64,000 bases of DNA from Thermoanaerobacterales bacterium 50_218. GTDB taxonomy: Bacteria; Bacillota; DSM-12270; Thermacetogeniales; Thermacetogeniaceae. Positions 36,933 through 46,500 of this stretch are shown here, in pieces. The first letter of the stretch is position 1. Each line of letters starts with the position of its first letter. Location of the stretch: positions 48,336-112,335 of the forward strand of contig LGFL01000001.1 of assembly GCA_001508855.1 (NCBI GenBank), in the 5' to 3' direction. Made by a program: the position numbers and the translations under genes. The notes below the pieces were generated by a model. That model searched no databases, had not been told where the DNA came from, and saw nothing but the letters and a program-made list of their open reading frames with translations.

Positions 36933-38369
36933 ATGTCAATCCGATTAAATCTGGGGTTTGCCAAAAAGGTTTTAGGGGAGAAGTTGATTGAACAGGCTTT
37001 GAACTACATTGGAGGTAATCCGGAAACAAACATCCCCCGATTCCTCCGTTTGATCGAAACCATAGCCCGGGCTCCCGGACATAAGGAATCAATTCAGAAG
37101 GTTCAGGATGCTTACCAGAATGACCCAGTGATGAGGGAATACCTGAATAAACTTTTCTACGAGCTTGACCCTGGGGTCCAGAAGAGACTGGTTTGCAACC
37201 TTGTGCTAAATGCTCTGCTTCTAGGAAGACCTCGCCAGATCCAGATCGAGCAGGAAGAAGGCATTCACGTTCCCTTCACTTTCTTGATCGATCCGACAAG
37301 TGCCTGTAATCTCAAGTGTATTGGCTGCTGGGCCGGAGAATACAAAAAACACGACCAACTAGAGCCGGAGTTACTTGACAGAATCTTTCAGGAGGCCAAG
37401 GAGTTGGGAATCTACGCCATCGTGCTCTCGGGTGGGGAACCCTTCGTGTATCCCTATCTTTTCGATATCGCCGAGAAGCACAATGACATGGTCTTCATGA
37501 TCTACACAAACGGCACTAAAATCGACGAGAAAGCAGCAGACCGTCTCCGAGAGCTTGGGAATATGTCACCAGTGATCAGTATTGAAGGCTGGGAAGAACG
37601 TACTGATCACCGCCGCGGTCGAGGAGTATTTCGCCGGATCACTCAGGCGATGGATTACCTCAGGGAACGCGGTGTATTGTTCGGTGCCTCGATTACGATT
37701 ACCCGCGAGAATGTTGAGGAAGTCACCAGTGACGAATTTATTGACTTCCTGATCGAAAAGGGTGTCAAGTACGTCTGGACATTCCATTACATCCCCATTG
37801 GCAGGGAGCCTAACGTAGACCTCATGGTTCTTCCTGAGCAAAGGGCTTATCTTGTTGACCGCATTATTCAACTCCGGACCGAGAAACCTATTACCATTAT
37901 TGACTTCTGGAATGACGGAGATCTCATTGGTGGATGCATCGCTGGAGGCAGGTGCTACTTCCACATCAATGCCCGCGGTGATGTCGAGCCTTGTGCTTTC
38001 GCTCACTTTGCGGTGGACAACATTAAGGAGAAAAGCTTGAAAGAGGTTCTCCAGTCACCCCTCTTCAAGGCATACCAGAAACGTCAGCCATTTTCCGATA
38101 ACCTGTTGCGGCCGTGCCCGATCATCGATGTTCCTGAAGCGCTCCGGGCAATTGTCGAAGAGAGTGGCGCATATCCCACCCATACAGGAGCTGATACTGT
38201 TCTCAAGGGAGAAATCGGCGCTTATCTCGACCAGAGGGCTGCCAAGTGGAAGATTATCTCTGACGAAATCTGGAAGCGTCGTCTCCAGGAGAAAGAGAAA
38301 GGGGTAGGTCCTTACCGGAAGGCCCCGGCAGCGTGCGCCTGTGCCCAAGAACGTTGTTCCTCGCACTGA
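36933..38369 (+). CDS. Radical SAM protein
   Basis: 478 residues from ATG 36933 (GTG 36924 also in frame; GGAGGTGGG precedes both). The cluster motif CNLKCIGCW (CxxxCxxC) follows about 120 helical residues that are unlike most radical SAM enzymes. LSGGEPFVYP and later SAM-binding strands are present. A cysteine-containing C-terminal part (GRCYFHINARGDVEPC and LLRPCPIID) resembles a SPASM-like region, and the extreme C-terminus has ACACAQERC. The substrate is unknown. It lies 100 bases after the winged-helix gene. Confidence 0.85.
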   Translation: MSIRLNLGFAKKVLGEKLIEQALNYIGGNPETNIPRFLRLIETIARAPGHKESIQKVQDAYQNDPVMREYLNKLFYELDPGVQKRLVCNLVLNALLLGRPRQIQIEQEEGIHVPFTFLIDPTSACNLKCIGCWAGEYKKHDQLEPELLDRIFQEAKELGIYAIVLSGGEPFVYPYLFDIAEKHNDMVFMIYTNGTKIDEKAADRLRELGNMSPVISIEGWEERTDHRRGRGVFRRITQAMDYLRERGVLFGASITITRENVEEVTSDEFIDFLIEKGVKYVWTFHYIPIGREPNVDLMVLPEQRAYLVDRIIQLRTEKPITIIDFWNDGDLIGGCIAGGRCYFHINARGDVEPCAFAHFAVDNIKEKSLKEVLQSPLFKAYQKRQPFSDNLLRPCPIIDVPEALRAIVEESGAYPTHTGADTVLKGEIGAYLDQRAAKWKIISDEIWKRRLQEKEKGVGPYRKAPAACACAQERCSSH

Positions 38370-38438
38370 GGAAACCAGGCTGGGGGCTCTCTTCAGGTGC
38401 TTCTGCACCACAAGAGGCCCCCTCCAGACAATGTTCTT

Positions 38439-38822
38439 CTAGGTCGTTTGAGCATTTGTTTTAACATCGACAGAGTAGAGAACATTTCTGCCACAGTTCG
38501 GACAGTAGAGAAGGTGAACGCACTGGGCATCTCCTGTGTAAGCTTTATTCCCTGCAGTTTCTCCTGTGTCTATTGCTTCGTAAGGGCCGTAAGGGTCATG
38601 GTATGTTTCGGTTGTTCCAAGGTCTTCCATAGGGCTACTGCAATCAGGACATCTTTCTAAAATCTCGGTTAAGCCATTACAGACAGGGCAGCCAGTTTCC
38701 ACTGTTTCGACCTCCTTAAAGTAGTCTCTACAGCCATATTTTTGAGGTTTGTAATCAAGATTATGCGTTTGGAGAGAGCCAATGATTGGATGGGTTTGTT
38801 CGTATACTCCTGTAGAAATCAT
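38439..38822 (-). CDS. Zinc-ribbon protein of unknown function
   Basis: 127 residues from ATG 38822 on the minus strand; a TTG one codon earlier is the other option. Cysteine pairs CPVC, CPDC and CPNCGR plus single cysteines suggest one or two zinc ribbons. The middle is rich in Y, D, P and T (TYHDPYGPYE). A GAGGG site lies before the start. Its first 41 bases overlap the 5' end of the divergent dehydratase-like gene. No family name is assigned; regular cysteine spacing argues that it is real and not an antisense artefact. Confidence 0.7.
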   Translation of the reverse strand: MISTGVYEQTHPIIGSLQTHNLDYKPQKYGCRDYFKEVETVETGCPVCNGLTEILERCPDCSSPMEDLGTTETYHDPYGPYEAIDTGETAGNKAYTGDAQCVHLLYCPNCGRNVLYSVDVKTNAQTT

Positions 38823-39870
38823 CAATGCCCTCGGTTTGCATAGTTTTCGCCTTTTTGGCGATCTTCCTTCAGCTTCCTTCTATCTGCCACCAAATTTTTG
38901 TCCTTACTCAAGGTCTTGTTTTTCCGAGGTTTTGCAGAAGGGCAGTGAAATCACAGGGGTAATCCTGCTAGCATCCTGCCACGGCCAGGTTCACCTTTAC
39001 AATGCCCTTAACCACTATTACAAACTCAAGGGAGAGCGCTTTTTTTGTCACCTCCTGGATTTACCGCGACCTCGCTGGGGAGGAATTACCGTTTCCCAAA
39101 TAGAATACTGGGTTTCCTGTATCTCCAGGTTAATCGAACAACTGTGCCAGTTTTACGGTGTGGAGTGGAATCAGGAATCTTTTCTGGAAGCAGTGAAACA
39201 ACAACAGCGGGTTCGCTGCCTGCTGCGTCAGTTCTACGACTTGCAGAGGGAAAGGCCGGGACTGCTCCGGGCTGGAGGGGTGCTTGATCTGGTCAGGTTC
39301 GCCTGCCAGAAAGAACTTGATGAGGTGATCGAGACACTCGAGAGAGTTTTGAGTTTGTTGAGGGGAGGGAGTGAATCCTATCCCGATCAGCAGGTGAAGT
39401 CTATTTTGGAAAACTTGTTGCGAAAAGATGCCCCCCAAGGTCCCAGGCTTATCTTAGCGGGAAGCCCTCCTCCTCTTGCTCTTGTAGACTTGGTAGAAGA
39501 GGTGGGTGGAATTATTGTGGGAGATGAACTATGTCAGGGTTACCGCTTTTGCCTTCTGGAAACCGATGAGGAAATCAATTCTTTGCATTCTCTCGCCCAG
39601 AGCTATCTTCAGCGTTTTCCCTGTTCCCGGATGCTAAGATTTCCTGAGCGTTTTCTTGCTTTGCGAGAACTGGCAAAAGAACGCGGTGCTCAGGGAATCA
39701 TCTACCATTCCTTGAAGTTTTGTGATTTCTATCACTATGAGAGTGTTCTTCTTCACCGTAGACTTGCTGAACTGGAGATCCCGGTTCTTTTCCTGGAAAC
39801 CGAGTACAGACCGGGAGGAATGGAACAACTGAGGACGCGAATCCAGGCGTTTTTGGAGATGATCTGTTGA
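38782..39870 (+). CDS. 2-hydroxyacyl-CoA dehydratase-like subunit (HgdB superfamily)
   Basis: 362 residues, ATG after GGAGAG. The N-terminus IGWVCSYTPVEIINALGLH is the typical opening of HgdB/BcrB-C/HadB-C subunits. The C-terminal block YHSLKFCDFYHYE, then IPVLFLETEYRP and LRTRIQAFLEM is the family signature, including a cluster-ligand cysteine. The superfamily uses [4Fe-4S] clusters to do ketyl-radical or low-potential reductions on CoA esters. The next gene is a second subunit and the third an activator ATPase. The substrate is unknown. Confidence 0.88.
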   Translation: MIGWVCSYTPVEIINALGLHSFRLFGDLPSASFYLPPNFCPYSRSCFSEVLQKGSEITGVILLASCHGQVHLYNALNHYYKLKGERFFCHLLDLPRPRWGGITVSQIEYWVSCISRLIEQLCQFYGVEWNQESFLEAVKQQQRVRCLLRQFYDLQRERPGLLRAGGVLDLVRFACQKELDEVIETLERVLSLLRGGSESYPDQQVKSILENLLRKDAPQGPRLILAGSPPPLALVDLVEEVGGIIVGDELCQGYRFCLLETDEEINSLHSLAQSYLQRFPCSRMLRFPERFLALRELAKERGAQGIIYHSLKFCDFYHYESVLLHRRLAELEIPVLFLETEYRPGGMEQLRTRIQAFLEMIC

Positions 39871-41159
39871 TGGATCTTTATGAATTCATGCGGGGAATTC
39901 TTCGGGAGCAACGCTGGGGAAAGGTTTTGTCTTCCCCTTTGACCTACCAGTTGGTAGAAAAGGCCTTGTGGCTGGCCAGAAAAGGTTTCAGGTGGCGGGC
40001 AACCTACCTGATGGCAAGGTTTGCTCTTGCGCAGACAAAGAAGGCGTATACGGGAGAAGCTCCGGTTGTCTGGACGAGTGCTTTTTTCCCTGTAGAAATA
40101 GTCTGGGGACTGGGACTTTGTCTGTTTTCTCCAGAGGTTGCTGCTGCTTTTATCACTTCTCTCGGTTTTGCTGATCAAGCTTTAAGTCAGGCAGATCAAA
40201 AGGGATACAGCAGGGATTTGTGTTCCTTTCACAGGTGTATTGCTGGGGCTGCCGCGGATGGGTATCTTCCTCCTCCGGCAGCCCTTGTGGCGAGCACTCA
40301 CTTGTGTGACGGGGCGCCCCTCCTTTTTCAGAACTTGGCAGAACATTACAAGGTACCCTATTTGGTGCTTGATGTCCCCTACGAATCTACACCAGAAGCC
40401 GAAAAGTACGTTGCCCATCAACTGGCTCAGATCTGGAACACGCTGGCAGAAATTACAGATCGCCGTCCAGACATCGGTTCTCTCGCAAGAGCCGTTGATT
40501 ACAGCAATCAGTTTCGCAACCACCTCGAGGCCGTGAACACCTTGCGCTGCCGGATCCCGGCCCCTATTCAGGGGAGTGAAATGTTGAATTATTTATATTT
40601 GTTTTTTGCTGGCCAGGGGCACAAGGAAGCAGCAGCAGTGTTCGCCTGTCTGGAGAGAGAGCTAGAAAGTGCCGTCGATTCCGAAAATAGAGAACGATTC
40701 CGCCTTCTCTGGCTTCACCTGAAGCCTTATCATAAAGGAGAACTGATGCATTTTCTGGAAAAGGAGGCAGGGTGTTCGATAGCCTTTGAAGAAATGAGTC
40801 ATGTCTACTGGCCACCTCTCGATCCTGTGAACCCTTTTCCCAGTCTGGCACGAAAGATCCTTTCTCACTTTGCCTACAAACCACTGGAATGGCGGATTGC
40901 TGTTGTCGACGCCCTTGCTCGCAAGTATCAGGTTGACGGGATTGTCCATTTTTCTCACTGGGGCTGTCGCCAAAGTTGTGGCGGCTCGCTGATTTTGCGA
41001 GATGCACTTCAAGAAAAGGGTTGGCCAGTGCTGTTGCTTGATGGCGATTGTCTCGATCAGCGTAATGAGGCACCAGGGGCTGTGCTCACCAGGGCACAGG
41101 CGTTTTTAGAAGTTCTTGAGGGAAGAAAGGAAGGTTCGGGAGGGATAGCCGAAAAGTGA
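39870..41159 (+). CDS. 2-hydroxyacyl-CoA dehydratase-like second subunit
   Basis: 429 residues. ATG 39870 overlaps the previous stop (TGATG). HgdB-superfamily features: FFPVEIVWGLGL, LCSFHRC, ASTHLCDGAPLLFQNLAEH, VPYLVLDVPYE and the C-terminal HFSHWGCRQSCGG followed by WPVLLLDGDCLDQR. The cysteines in LCSFHRC, THLCD and WGC are candidate cluster ligands. It is longer than subunit one, so the pair probably forms a heterodimer as in HadBC or BcrBC. Confidence 0.88.
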   Translation: MDLYEFMRGILREQRWGKVLSSPLTYQLVEKALWLARKGFRWRATYLMARFALAQTKKAYTGEAPVVWTSAFFPVEIVWGLGLCLFSPEVAAAFITSLGFADQALSQADQKGYSRDLCSFHRCIAGAAADGYLPPPAALVASTHLCDGAPLLFQNLAEHYKVPYLVLDVPYESTPEAEKYVAHQLAQIWNTLAEITDRRPDIGSLARAVDYSNQFRNHLEAVNTLRCRIPAPIQGSEMLNYLYLFFAGQGHKEAAAVFACLERELESAVDSENRERFRLLWLHLKPYHKGELMHFLEKEAGCSIAFEEMSHVYWPPLDPVNPFPSLARKILSHFAYKPLEWRIAVVDALARKYQVDGIVHFSHWGCRQSCGGSLILRDALQEKGWPVLLLDGDCLDQRNEAPGAVLTRAQAFLEVLEGRKEGSGGIAEK

Positions 41160-41929
41160 TCACAGGAGGAATTGATGTTGGTTCTTTGAGCAGTGAGGCA
41201 GTGCTTTTAAAGGATGGAGAGATTTTGTCATATTCTATTATCAATACCGGAGCTGATGCTCGGAAGGCTGCTGAGCAGGTTTATCAAACTGCTCTTGAAA
41301 AAGCAGGGCTTCAATCCTCTGATGTGGATGCTGTAGTTGCTACTGGCTATGGGAGATTGGTGGTTCCTTTTGCGACAAAGCAGGTCACTGAGATTTCTTG
41401 TCACGCCAGGGGGGCTTTTTTCCTTTTCCCCGAGGTGCGCACTGTTATCGACATCGGAGGACAGGACAGCAAGGTGATCAGAATTGATGGCCGCGGCAAT
41501 GTTGTTGATTTTGTGATGAACGATAAGTGTGCTGCGGGAACAGGAAGGTTTCTCGAAGTAATCGCCCGTGCTCTGGAGTTGTCTGTGGCAGAACTGGGGA
41601 AGGAAGGAGAAAAGGCGACACGAGTTGCCGAAATCAGCAGTATGTGCACAGTTTTTGCAGAATCAGAGGTGGTTTCTTTAATCGCCCAGGGTGTTCCCAG
41701 GCCAGAGATTGTTCGCGGTCTTCACCAGGCGATTGCTGAGAGGACCGCTGGGCTTGTTCAGAGGGTTGGAATTGTTCCTGAAGTTGTGATGACTGGTGGT
41801 GTAGCCAAAAACTCCGGTGTCGTCGCCGCCCTTTCCCAGAAATTAGGGGTCAAGGTTTTAGTTCCCCAGGAACCCCAGATCGTTGGTGCTCTCGGTGCTG
41901 CGCTCCTTGCTCAGAAGCTGGCACAGTAA
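41156..41929 (+). CDS. ATPase activator of 2-hydroxyacyl-CoA dehydratase type (HgdC/BadF-like)
   Basis: 257 residues, GTG 41156 overlapping the preceding stop (GTGA). An actin-like ATPase fold: GGIDVGSLSSEAV phosphate loop 1, DIGGQDSKVI phosphate 2, and the bridging-cluster motif NDKCAAGTGRFLE with a later cysteine in SSMCTVFAESEVVS; VVMTGGVAKNSGV binds adenosine. It would hydrolyse ATP to push one electron onto the two preceding subunits. The set is self-contained: two subunits plus activator, but no CoA-transferase. Confidence 0.93.
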   Translation: MITGGIDVGSLSSEAVLLKDGEILSYSIINTGADARKAAEQVYQTALEKAGLQSSDVDAVVATGYGRLVVPFATKQVTEISCHARGAFFLFPEVRTVIDIGGQDSKVIRIDGRGNVVDFVMNDKCAAGTGRFLEVIARALELSVAELGKEGEKATRVAEISSMCTVFAESEVVSLIAQGVPRPEIVRGLHQAIAERTAGLVQRVGIVPEVVMTGGVAKNSGVVAALSQKLGVKVLVPQEPQIVGALGAALLAQKLAQ

Positions 41930-41960
41930 AGTTGTACACTGTATTCTTGCTCTAAGAGCG

Positions 41961-41989
41961 TTGAATTTGAAGATCCCTGGTGCTATAAT
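41961..41989 (+). promoter_or_regulatory. Sigma-A promoter for glnA
   Basis: TTGAAT (41961-41966), 17 bases, TATAAT (41984-41989), with a TGC extension before the -10. The leader to glnA is about 160 bases and includes a hairpin TTTCATC (42105-42111) / GATGAAA (42118-42124). Confidence 0.85.
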
Positions 41990-42156
41990 CGTCTTTGAGT
42001 TTGGTTCCAAGATGAGTTGTATTTTTTTGTTTTTGGCGACTTAAAATAAGGATCGGTGTCCTAGGAGGTGGAGGCAAACTAGGTTACCCAGGGACTGGAT
42101 GAAGTTTCATCAAAGAAGATGAAATCTTGATTGAAGAATTGGAGGATGAGGCTTAG

Positions 42157-43587
42157 ATGTTTAAAAACTATGAAGAAATGAGAAAGTTTTGTGAAGAAAA
42201 CGATGTCAAGATGATCGATTTTAAAATGATCGATCCAGTTGGTAGATGGAGACATCTGACAATTCCGGTGGAGCGCTTTACTCCGCGTGTTCTCGAAGAA
42301 GGAATTGCTTTTGATGGTTCCAGTTATGGTTACCTTCCTCTGGAAAAAAGTGACATGATTTTTATTCCTGATCTGAGCACAGCATTTATGGACCCTTTTT
42401 GGGAGCTTCCTACCCTCAGCATGATTGGTGACATTTACTATTGTGGTGAGCCCCCCCGACCCTTCGAGCAAGACCCCCGCGGTATCGCCAGAAAGGCGCT
42501 TGAGTACATGAAGCAGACGGGAATCGCTGATCAGATGATCATCGGTCCCGAATTCGAGTTTTACATTTTCGATCACGTCAGTTATGAGAATCTTCCACAA
42601 CGGGCTTTCTTTGAAATCGACTCCGAGGAAGCTTTTTGGAATAGTGGAGACAACAGCGGGGTCAATCTTGGTTATAAAAACCCGCCAAAAGGCGGATATC
42701 ATATGCCTGCTCCCTGGGACGCTGTCCAGGACCTGCGCAGTGAGATGTGCCTGCTTTTGGAAGAAAGAGGAGTTCCCATTAAATACCACCACCATGAAGT
42801 GGGTGGTCCTGGGCAGGTAGAAATCGAGATAGAGTTAGGCCCAATGCTCGAGTGGGCTGACAAGACGATGCTGATCAAGTATTTCGCAAAAAATGTCGCC
42901 ATCCAGAGAGGACGCACGGTCACTTTTATGCCTAAGCCCATCTACGGGGAAGCAGGTAATGGAATGCACATCCACATGTTGTTGATGAAGAACGGGCAGC
43001 CGATTTTTTACGACCCTAACGGCTACTCTGGCTTGAGCCAAACAGCCCTCTATGCCATCGGTGGAGTTTTGAAACACGCTCCAGCACTCGCTGCCTTGAC
43101 AAATCCCAGCACCAACTCCTACAAGAGGCTTGTTCCGGGTTACGAAGCTCCTGTGAGCATCTGCTTTGCTACGGCCAACAGAAGTGCCGTCATCAGGATC
43201 CCTGCGTATGCCAACCGTCCGGAGCAGAAAAGGTTTGAGTTCCGCTGCCCAGATGCCACCTGCAATCCCTACCTGGCTTATGCTGCCTTACTGATGGCTG
43301 CTCTTGACGGCATTGAAAACAAGATCGACCCAGTTGCTGAGGGTTTTGGTCCCTATGATGTAAACCTTTACAATCTCCCTGAAGAGGAGAAGAAAAAGAT
43401 TAAGGCTCTTCCTACAAGCCTCGAGGGTGCTCTCAAGGCCTTGGAGGAGGACCACGATTTCTTGCTTAAAGGAGACGTATTCCCGAAGAGGCTTATTGAG
43501 ACCTGGATTTCTATCAAGATGAAAGAAGCTGCCCTTGTGAGCCAGTTCCCCCATCCCCAGGAGTTCTTCCTGTACTATGACCTGTAA
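42157..43587 (+). CDS. glnA: Glutamine synthetase
   Basis: 476 residues, ATG after GGAGGATGAGG. It makes glutamine from glutamate, ammonia and ATP. Conserved blocks: AFDGSSYGY (beta-grasp end), IGPEFEFYIFD metal ligands, HHHEVGGPGQVEIE, MPKPIYGEAGNGMHIHM and NRSAVIRIPAY. Length and sequence place it in type I; the adenylylation-site region near the C-terminus is not clearly present. Monocistronic, between a strong promoter and a terminator. Confidence 0.97.
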   Translation: MFKNYEEMRKFCEENDVKMIDFKMIDPVGRWRHLTIPVERFTPRVLEEGIAFDGSSYGYLPLEKSDMIFIPDLSTAFMDPFWELPTLSMIGDIYYCGEPPRPFEQDPRGIARKALEYMKQTGIADQMIIGPEFEFYIFDHVSYENLPQRAFFEIDSEEAFWNSGDNSGVNLGYKNPPKGGYHMPAPWDAVQDLRSEMCLLLEERGVPIKYHHHEVGGPGQVEIEIELGPMLEWADKTMLIKYFAKNVAIQRGRTVTFMPKPIYGEAGNGMHIHMLLMKNGQPIFYDPNGYSGLSQTALYAIGGVLKHAPALAALTNPSTNSYKRLVPGYEAPVSICFATANRSAVIRIPAYANRPEQKRFEFRCPDATCNPYLAYAALLMAALDGIENKIDPVAEGFGPYDVNLYNLPEEEKKKIKALPTSLEGALKALEEDHDFLLKGDVFPKRLIETWISIKMKEAALVSQFPHPQEFFLYYDL

Positions 43588-43646
43588 ACCGACTCATGGA
43601 GACTGTAAATTCTGCAAACTTTCTGTGGTAAACAGTTTCCTTTTGC

Positions 43647-43672
43647 AAGGCCCTTTTTAAGGGCCTTTTTTG
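43647..43672 (+). terminator. Terminator after glnA
   Basis: AAGGCCC (43647-43653) and GGGCCTT (43661-43667) with loop TTTTTAA, then TTTTTTG. Confidence 0.9.
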
Positions 43673-43698
43673 TTCAAAAAAGCCTAGACGAGGGGGTT

Positions 43699-44631
43699 TT
43701 GAAATTGCAAGTAGTGTCCAGTGTTCTGGAGTTGATTGGGAAGACCCCGGTGGTCGAGCTGAGAAAAATCGTGCCTAAGGGGAGCGCTCGGGTTCTTGTG
43801 AAACTGGAATACTTCAATCCTGCAGGGAGCATTAAGGACAGAATCGCCTTGAAGATGGTCGAAGAGGCGGAAAAAAACGGTCTCCTCAAACCTGGTGGGG
43901 TCATCGTTGAGCCAACAAGTGGAAATACAGGCATCGGGCTTGCACTTGTAGCTGCTGTGAAGGGATACAGGCTAATTATCGTGATGCCGGAATCGATGAG
44001 CATTGAGCGCCAGAGGTTGTTGCAGGGGTTGGGTGCAGAACTGGTGCTCACACCAGATGAGGAAGGAATGGGAGGGGCAATTGCCAGGGCACGCCACATC
44101 GTTGCTGAGAACCCTGGCTACTTCCTTCTTCAACAGTTTGAGAACCCGGCAAACCCCCAGGCTCATCGGGAAACGACCGCGCAAGAGATCCTTGCTCAGA
44201 CCGGAGGCGAATTGGACGCCTTTGTTTGCGGTGTGGGCACCGGGGGGACACTCACAGGAGTTGGGGAAGTTTTGAAAGAGAAAATCCCGGGAATTAAGGT
44301 TGTTGCTGTAGAGCCTGCTGCTTCTCCTGTGCTTTCTGGCGGCAAACCCGGTAGCCACGAAATTCAAGGGATTGGGGCAGGTTTTGTTCCTGCTGTGCTC
44401 AACACCGAGATCATTGATCAGGTGATCCAGGTGAGTGATCGCGATGCCATTGAGACCTCGAAGAAGCTGATGCAGAAGGAGGGAATCATTGCTGGCATTT
44501 CTTCTGGCGCTGCCGTTTACGCTGCTCTTGAGGTGGCATCTTCTCTGGGCTCGGGTAAAACCGTGCTCACAATAGCTCCTGATACCGGGGAAAGGTATTT
44601 GAGCACCAGCTTGTTTCTGGATCAAGTTTAG
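43699..44631 (+). CDS. cysK: Cysteine synthase (O-acetylserine sulfhydrylase)
   Basis: 310 residues from TTG 43699 after GAGGGGG. A PLP enzyme making cysteine from O-acetylserine and sulfide. The Schiff-base lysine is in [24 protein letters not shown] is the substrate loop; [11 protein letters not shown] binds PLP phosphate. Normal family length. No serine acetyltransferase lies nearby in this window. Confidence 0.95.
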   Translation: MKLQVVSSVLELIGKTPVVELRKIVPKGSARVLVKLEYFNPAGSIKDRIALKMVEEAEKNGLLKPGGVIVEPTSGNTGIGLALVAAVKGYRLIIVMPESMSIERQRLLQGLGAELVLTPDEEGMGGAIARARHIVAENPGYFLLQQFENPANPQAHRETTAQEILAQTGGELDAFVCGVGTGGTLTGVGEVLKEKIPGIKVVAVEPAASPVLSGGKPGSHEIQGIGAGFVPAVLNTEIIDQVIQVSDRDAIETSKKLMQKEGIIAGISSGAAVYAALEVASSLGSGKTVLTIAPDTGERYLSTSLFLDQV

Positions 44632-44764
44632 GAAATGATTCTAAGGAAGTAAAGAGGGGATAAGGCAATTTCTGTTAAAAGGCGAGAAATTTGCTTAAAA
44701 TCAAAGGAATTTTGTCCCAATTGTCGAATACTACAAGTGAGATTTGAAAGAAAGGAGGGTAGGG

Positions 44765-46462
44765 ATGAGACTCCGACTCAACCTTCGCTGGAAGTTGACT
44801 GCTCTCTTGCTTGTGGTGATTATTTTGATGTTTACAGGTGTTGGGGTTTACGCGGTAAGAGTAATGCACAGTGAGGTAATCGAAGCTGCCCAGGAGAAGC
44901 TCAAAAGTGACCTAGAACTTGGGTGGGCGTATCTCGACCTGCGCTATCCCGGCCCCTGGGAGATAAGAGATGGCAAGCTTTACAAAGGTGAAACCCTGAT
45001 GAACGGGAACTTTGAAGTAGTTGATACCATCGGTAAAATAACGGGCGATACGGTCACAATTTTTCAGGGCAATACCAGGGTTGCTACCAATGTGATGAAA
45101 GACGGTAAAAGGGCTGTAGGAACCAAGGTATCACCAGAGGTCGAGAAGGCTGTTCTCAAAGAAGGACGACTTTTCATTGGAAAGGCTAATGTCGTCGGAA
45201 CCTGGAACCAGACTGCTTACAAACCGATTAGAGATAGTTCGGGTAAAATCATTGGTATCTGGTATGTTGGAGTTCCCAATACCATTTACGATCAAATGGC
45301 TGCTGACTTTGCCACGAAAATTGTTTTGTTTGCCCTTGGAGGAATTGTTCTCGGAATAATCGTTTCCTGGTTTTTTGCCAGTTACGTTTGCAAACCGATC
45401 CAGAAGCTCGGAGCAGCGATGGAGCAAGCGCAGGAAGGCGATTTTACCGTTCGCACCAATTTTCAGCCTCATGACGAACTGGGAGTGCTCGGTCAGCAGT
45501 TCGACAAGATGCTGGAATTGCTCAGTGACCTCATCAGAAAAGTTGTCGCCCAGGCAAAAGAACTGCTTGCTGCTGCCCAGCAGTTGAGTCAAGGGGCCGA
45601 TGAAGCCGCGAAGGTCACCAATCAGATCGCCACGACCATTGAACAGGTTGCTAGTGGCACTGATAACCAAGTGAAGAACATTGAAGAAACCACCAATAGG
45701 ATCAATGATGTCACTCAGAAGATTAAGCAGGTAGCGGCGAATGCTGAGACTGTTGCTTCTGCTGCTGACCAGGCCGGCGGTGCTGCCGAAAGTGGAAAGA
45801 CTGCAATAGAAAAAGCGATTTCCCAGATGAATACCATTAGTGAGACTGTCAACTTGTCGGCGGCTACCGTGAAGACGCTTGGTGAAAGGTCTCAGGAAAT
45901 CGGGCAAATTGTGGCAGTGATCACGGGTATTGCCGACCAGACCAATCTTCTCGCTCTCAATGCTGCCATTGAGGCGGCACGTGCAGGTGAACAGGGAAGA
46001 GGATTCGCTGTGGTTGCGGAAGAGGTACGGAAACTTGCTGAGCAGTCGGCAGAAGCTGCGAAGCAGATTTCTGGTCTGATCAGAGAAATTCAGGAGGAGA
46101 CAGAAAAGGCAGTTCAGGAGATGGAAGCCGGAACTGAGGAGGTTAAGAATGGAATAGCCGTCGTCCAGGAAGCTGGAACTGCTTTCAACAGAATCACGAG
46201 CGAAGTTGAAAATGTGGTGAAGCAGATCAAAGAAGCGGCTTTTGCAGTTCAGGAAATTGCTGCTGCTGCTGACCAGGCTGCGGCCGCTGTTGAAAACATT
46301 GCCTCGATTGCTCAGGAAACCGCTGCCAGTGCCGAGGAGGTGGCTGCTGCTACTGAAGAGCAAAATGCCACGATGGAAGAATTGGCTGCTTCCGCAAGCA
46401 CTCTCCATGAAATTGCTACCCAGTTGCAGGAACTGACCGCACGCTTCAAACTGAGTGAGTGA
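44765..46462 (+). CDS. Methyl-accepting chemotaxis protein
   Basis: 565 residues from ATG 44765 after AAAGGAGGG; TTG 44744 precedes that site. Topology: TM1 at about residues 10-32, an extracellular Cache-like sensing domain (about 35-185, with [16 protein letters not shown] and GIWYVGVPN), TM2 at about 187-210, HAMP (about 210-262), then a signalling domain whose hairpin tip is [20 protein letters not shown]. Long alanine/glutamate coiled coils flank the tip. The ligand is unknown. No che or flagellar genes lie nearby. Confidence 0.95.
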   Translation: MRLRLNLRWKLTALLLVVIILMFTGVGVYAVRVMHSEVIEAAQEKLKSDLELGWAYLDLRYPGPWEIRDGKLYKGETLMNGNFEVVDTIGKITGDTVTIFQGNTRVATNVMKDGKRAVGTKVSPEVEKAVLKEGRLFIGKANVVGTWNQTAYKPIRDSSGKIIGIWYVGVPNTIYDQMAADFATKIVLFALGGIVLGIIVSWFFASYVCKPIQKLGAAMEQAQEGDFTVRTNFQPHDELGVLGQQFDKMLELLSDLIRKVVAQAKELLAAAQQLSQGADEAAKVTNQIATTIEQVASGTDNQVKNIEETTNRINDVTQKIKQVAANAETVASAADQAGGAAESGKTAIEKAISQMNTISETVNLSAATVKTLGERSQEIGQIVAVITGIADQTNLLALNAAIEAARAGEQGRGFAVVAEEVRKLAEQSAEAAKQISGLIREIQEETEKAVQEMEAGTEEVKNGIAVVQEAGTAFNRITSEVENVVKQIKEAAFAVQEIAAAADQAAAAVENIASIAQETAASAEEVAAATEEQNATMEELAASASTLHEIATQLQELTARFKLSE

Positions 46463-46463
46463 A

Positions 46464-46492
46464 AAAGGAGCCTGCTTTTGGCAGGCTCCTTT
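46464..46492. terminator. Bidirectional terminator
   Basis: AAAGGAGCCTGC (46464-46475) and GCAGGCTCCTTT (46481-46492) form a perfect 12-bp stem with loop TTTTG. It serves the chemoreceptor (+) and the convergent stress-type gene (-). Confidence 0.85.
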
Positions 46493-46500
46493 AGACGGCT

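Noticed and set aside
44632..44764. Flagellar sigma-D promoter before the chemoreceptor
   Set aside because: TAAA is present, but the -10 partner at the right distance matches only about half of the consensus.
45131..46408. 425-codon minus-strand frame opposite the chemoreceptor
   Set aside because: Long shadow frame caused by the repetitive Ala/Glu/Gln codons of the signalling domain; serine/leucine/asparagine-rich nonsense sequence.
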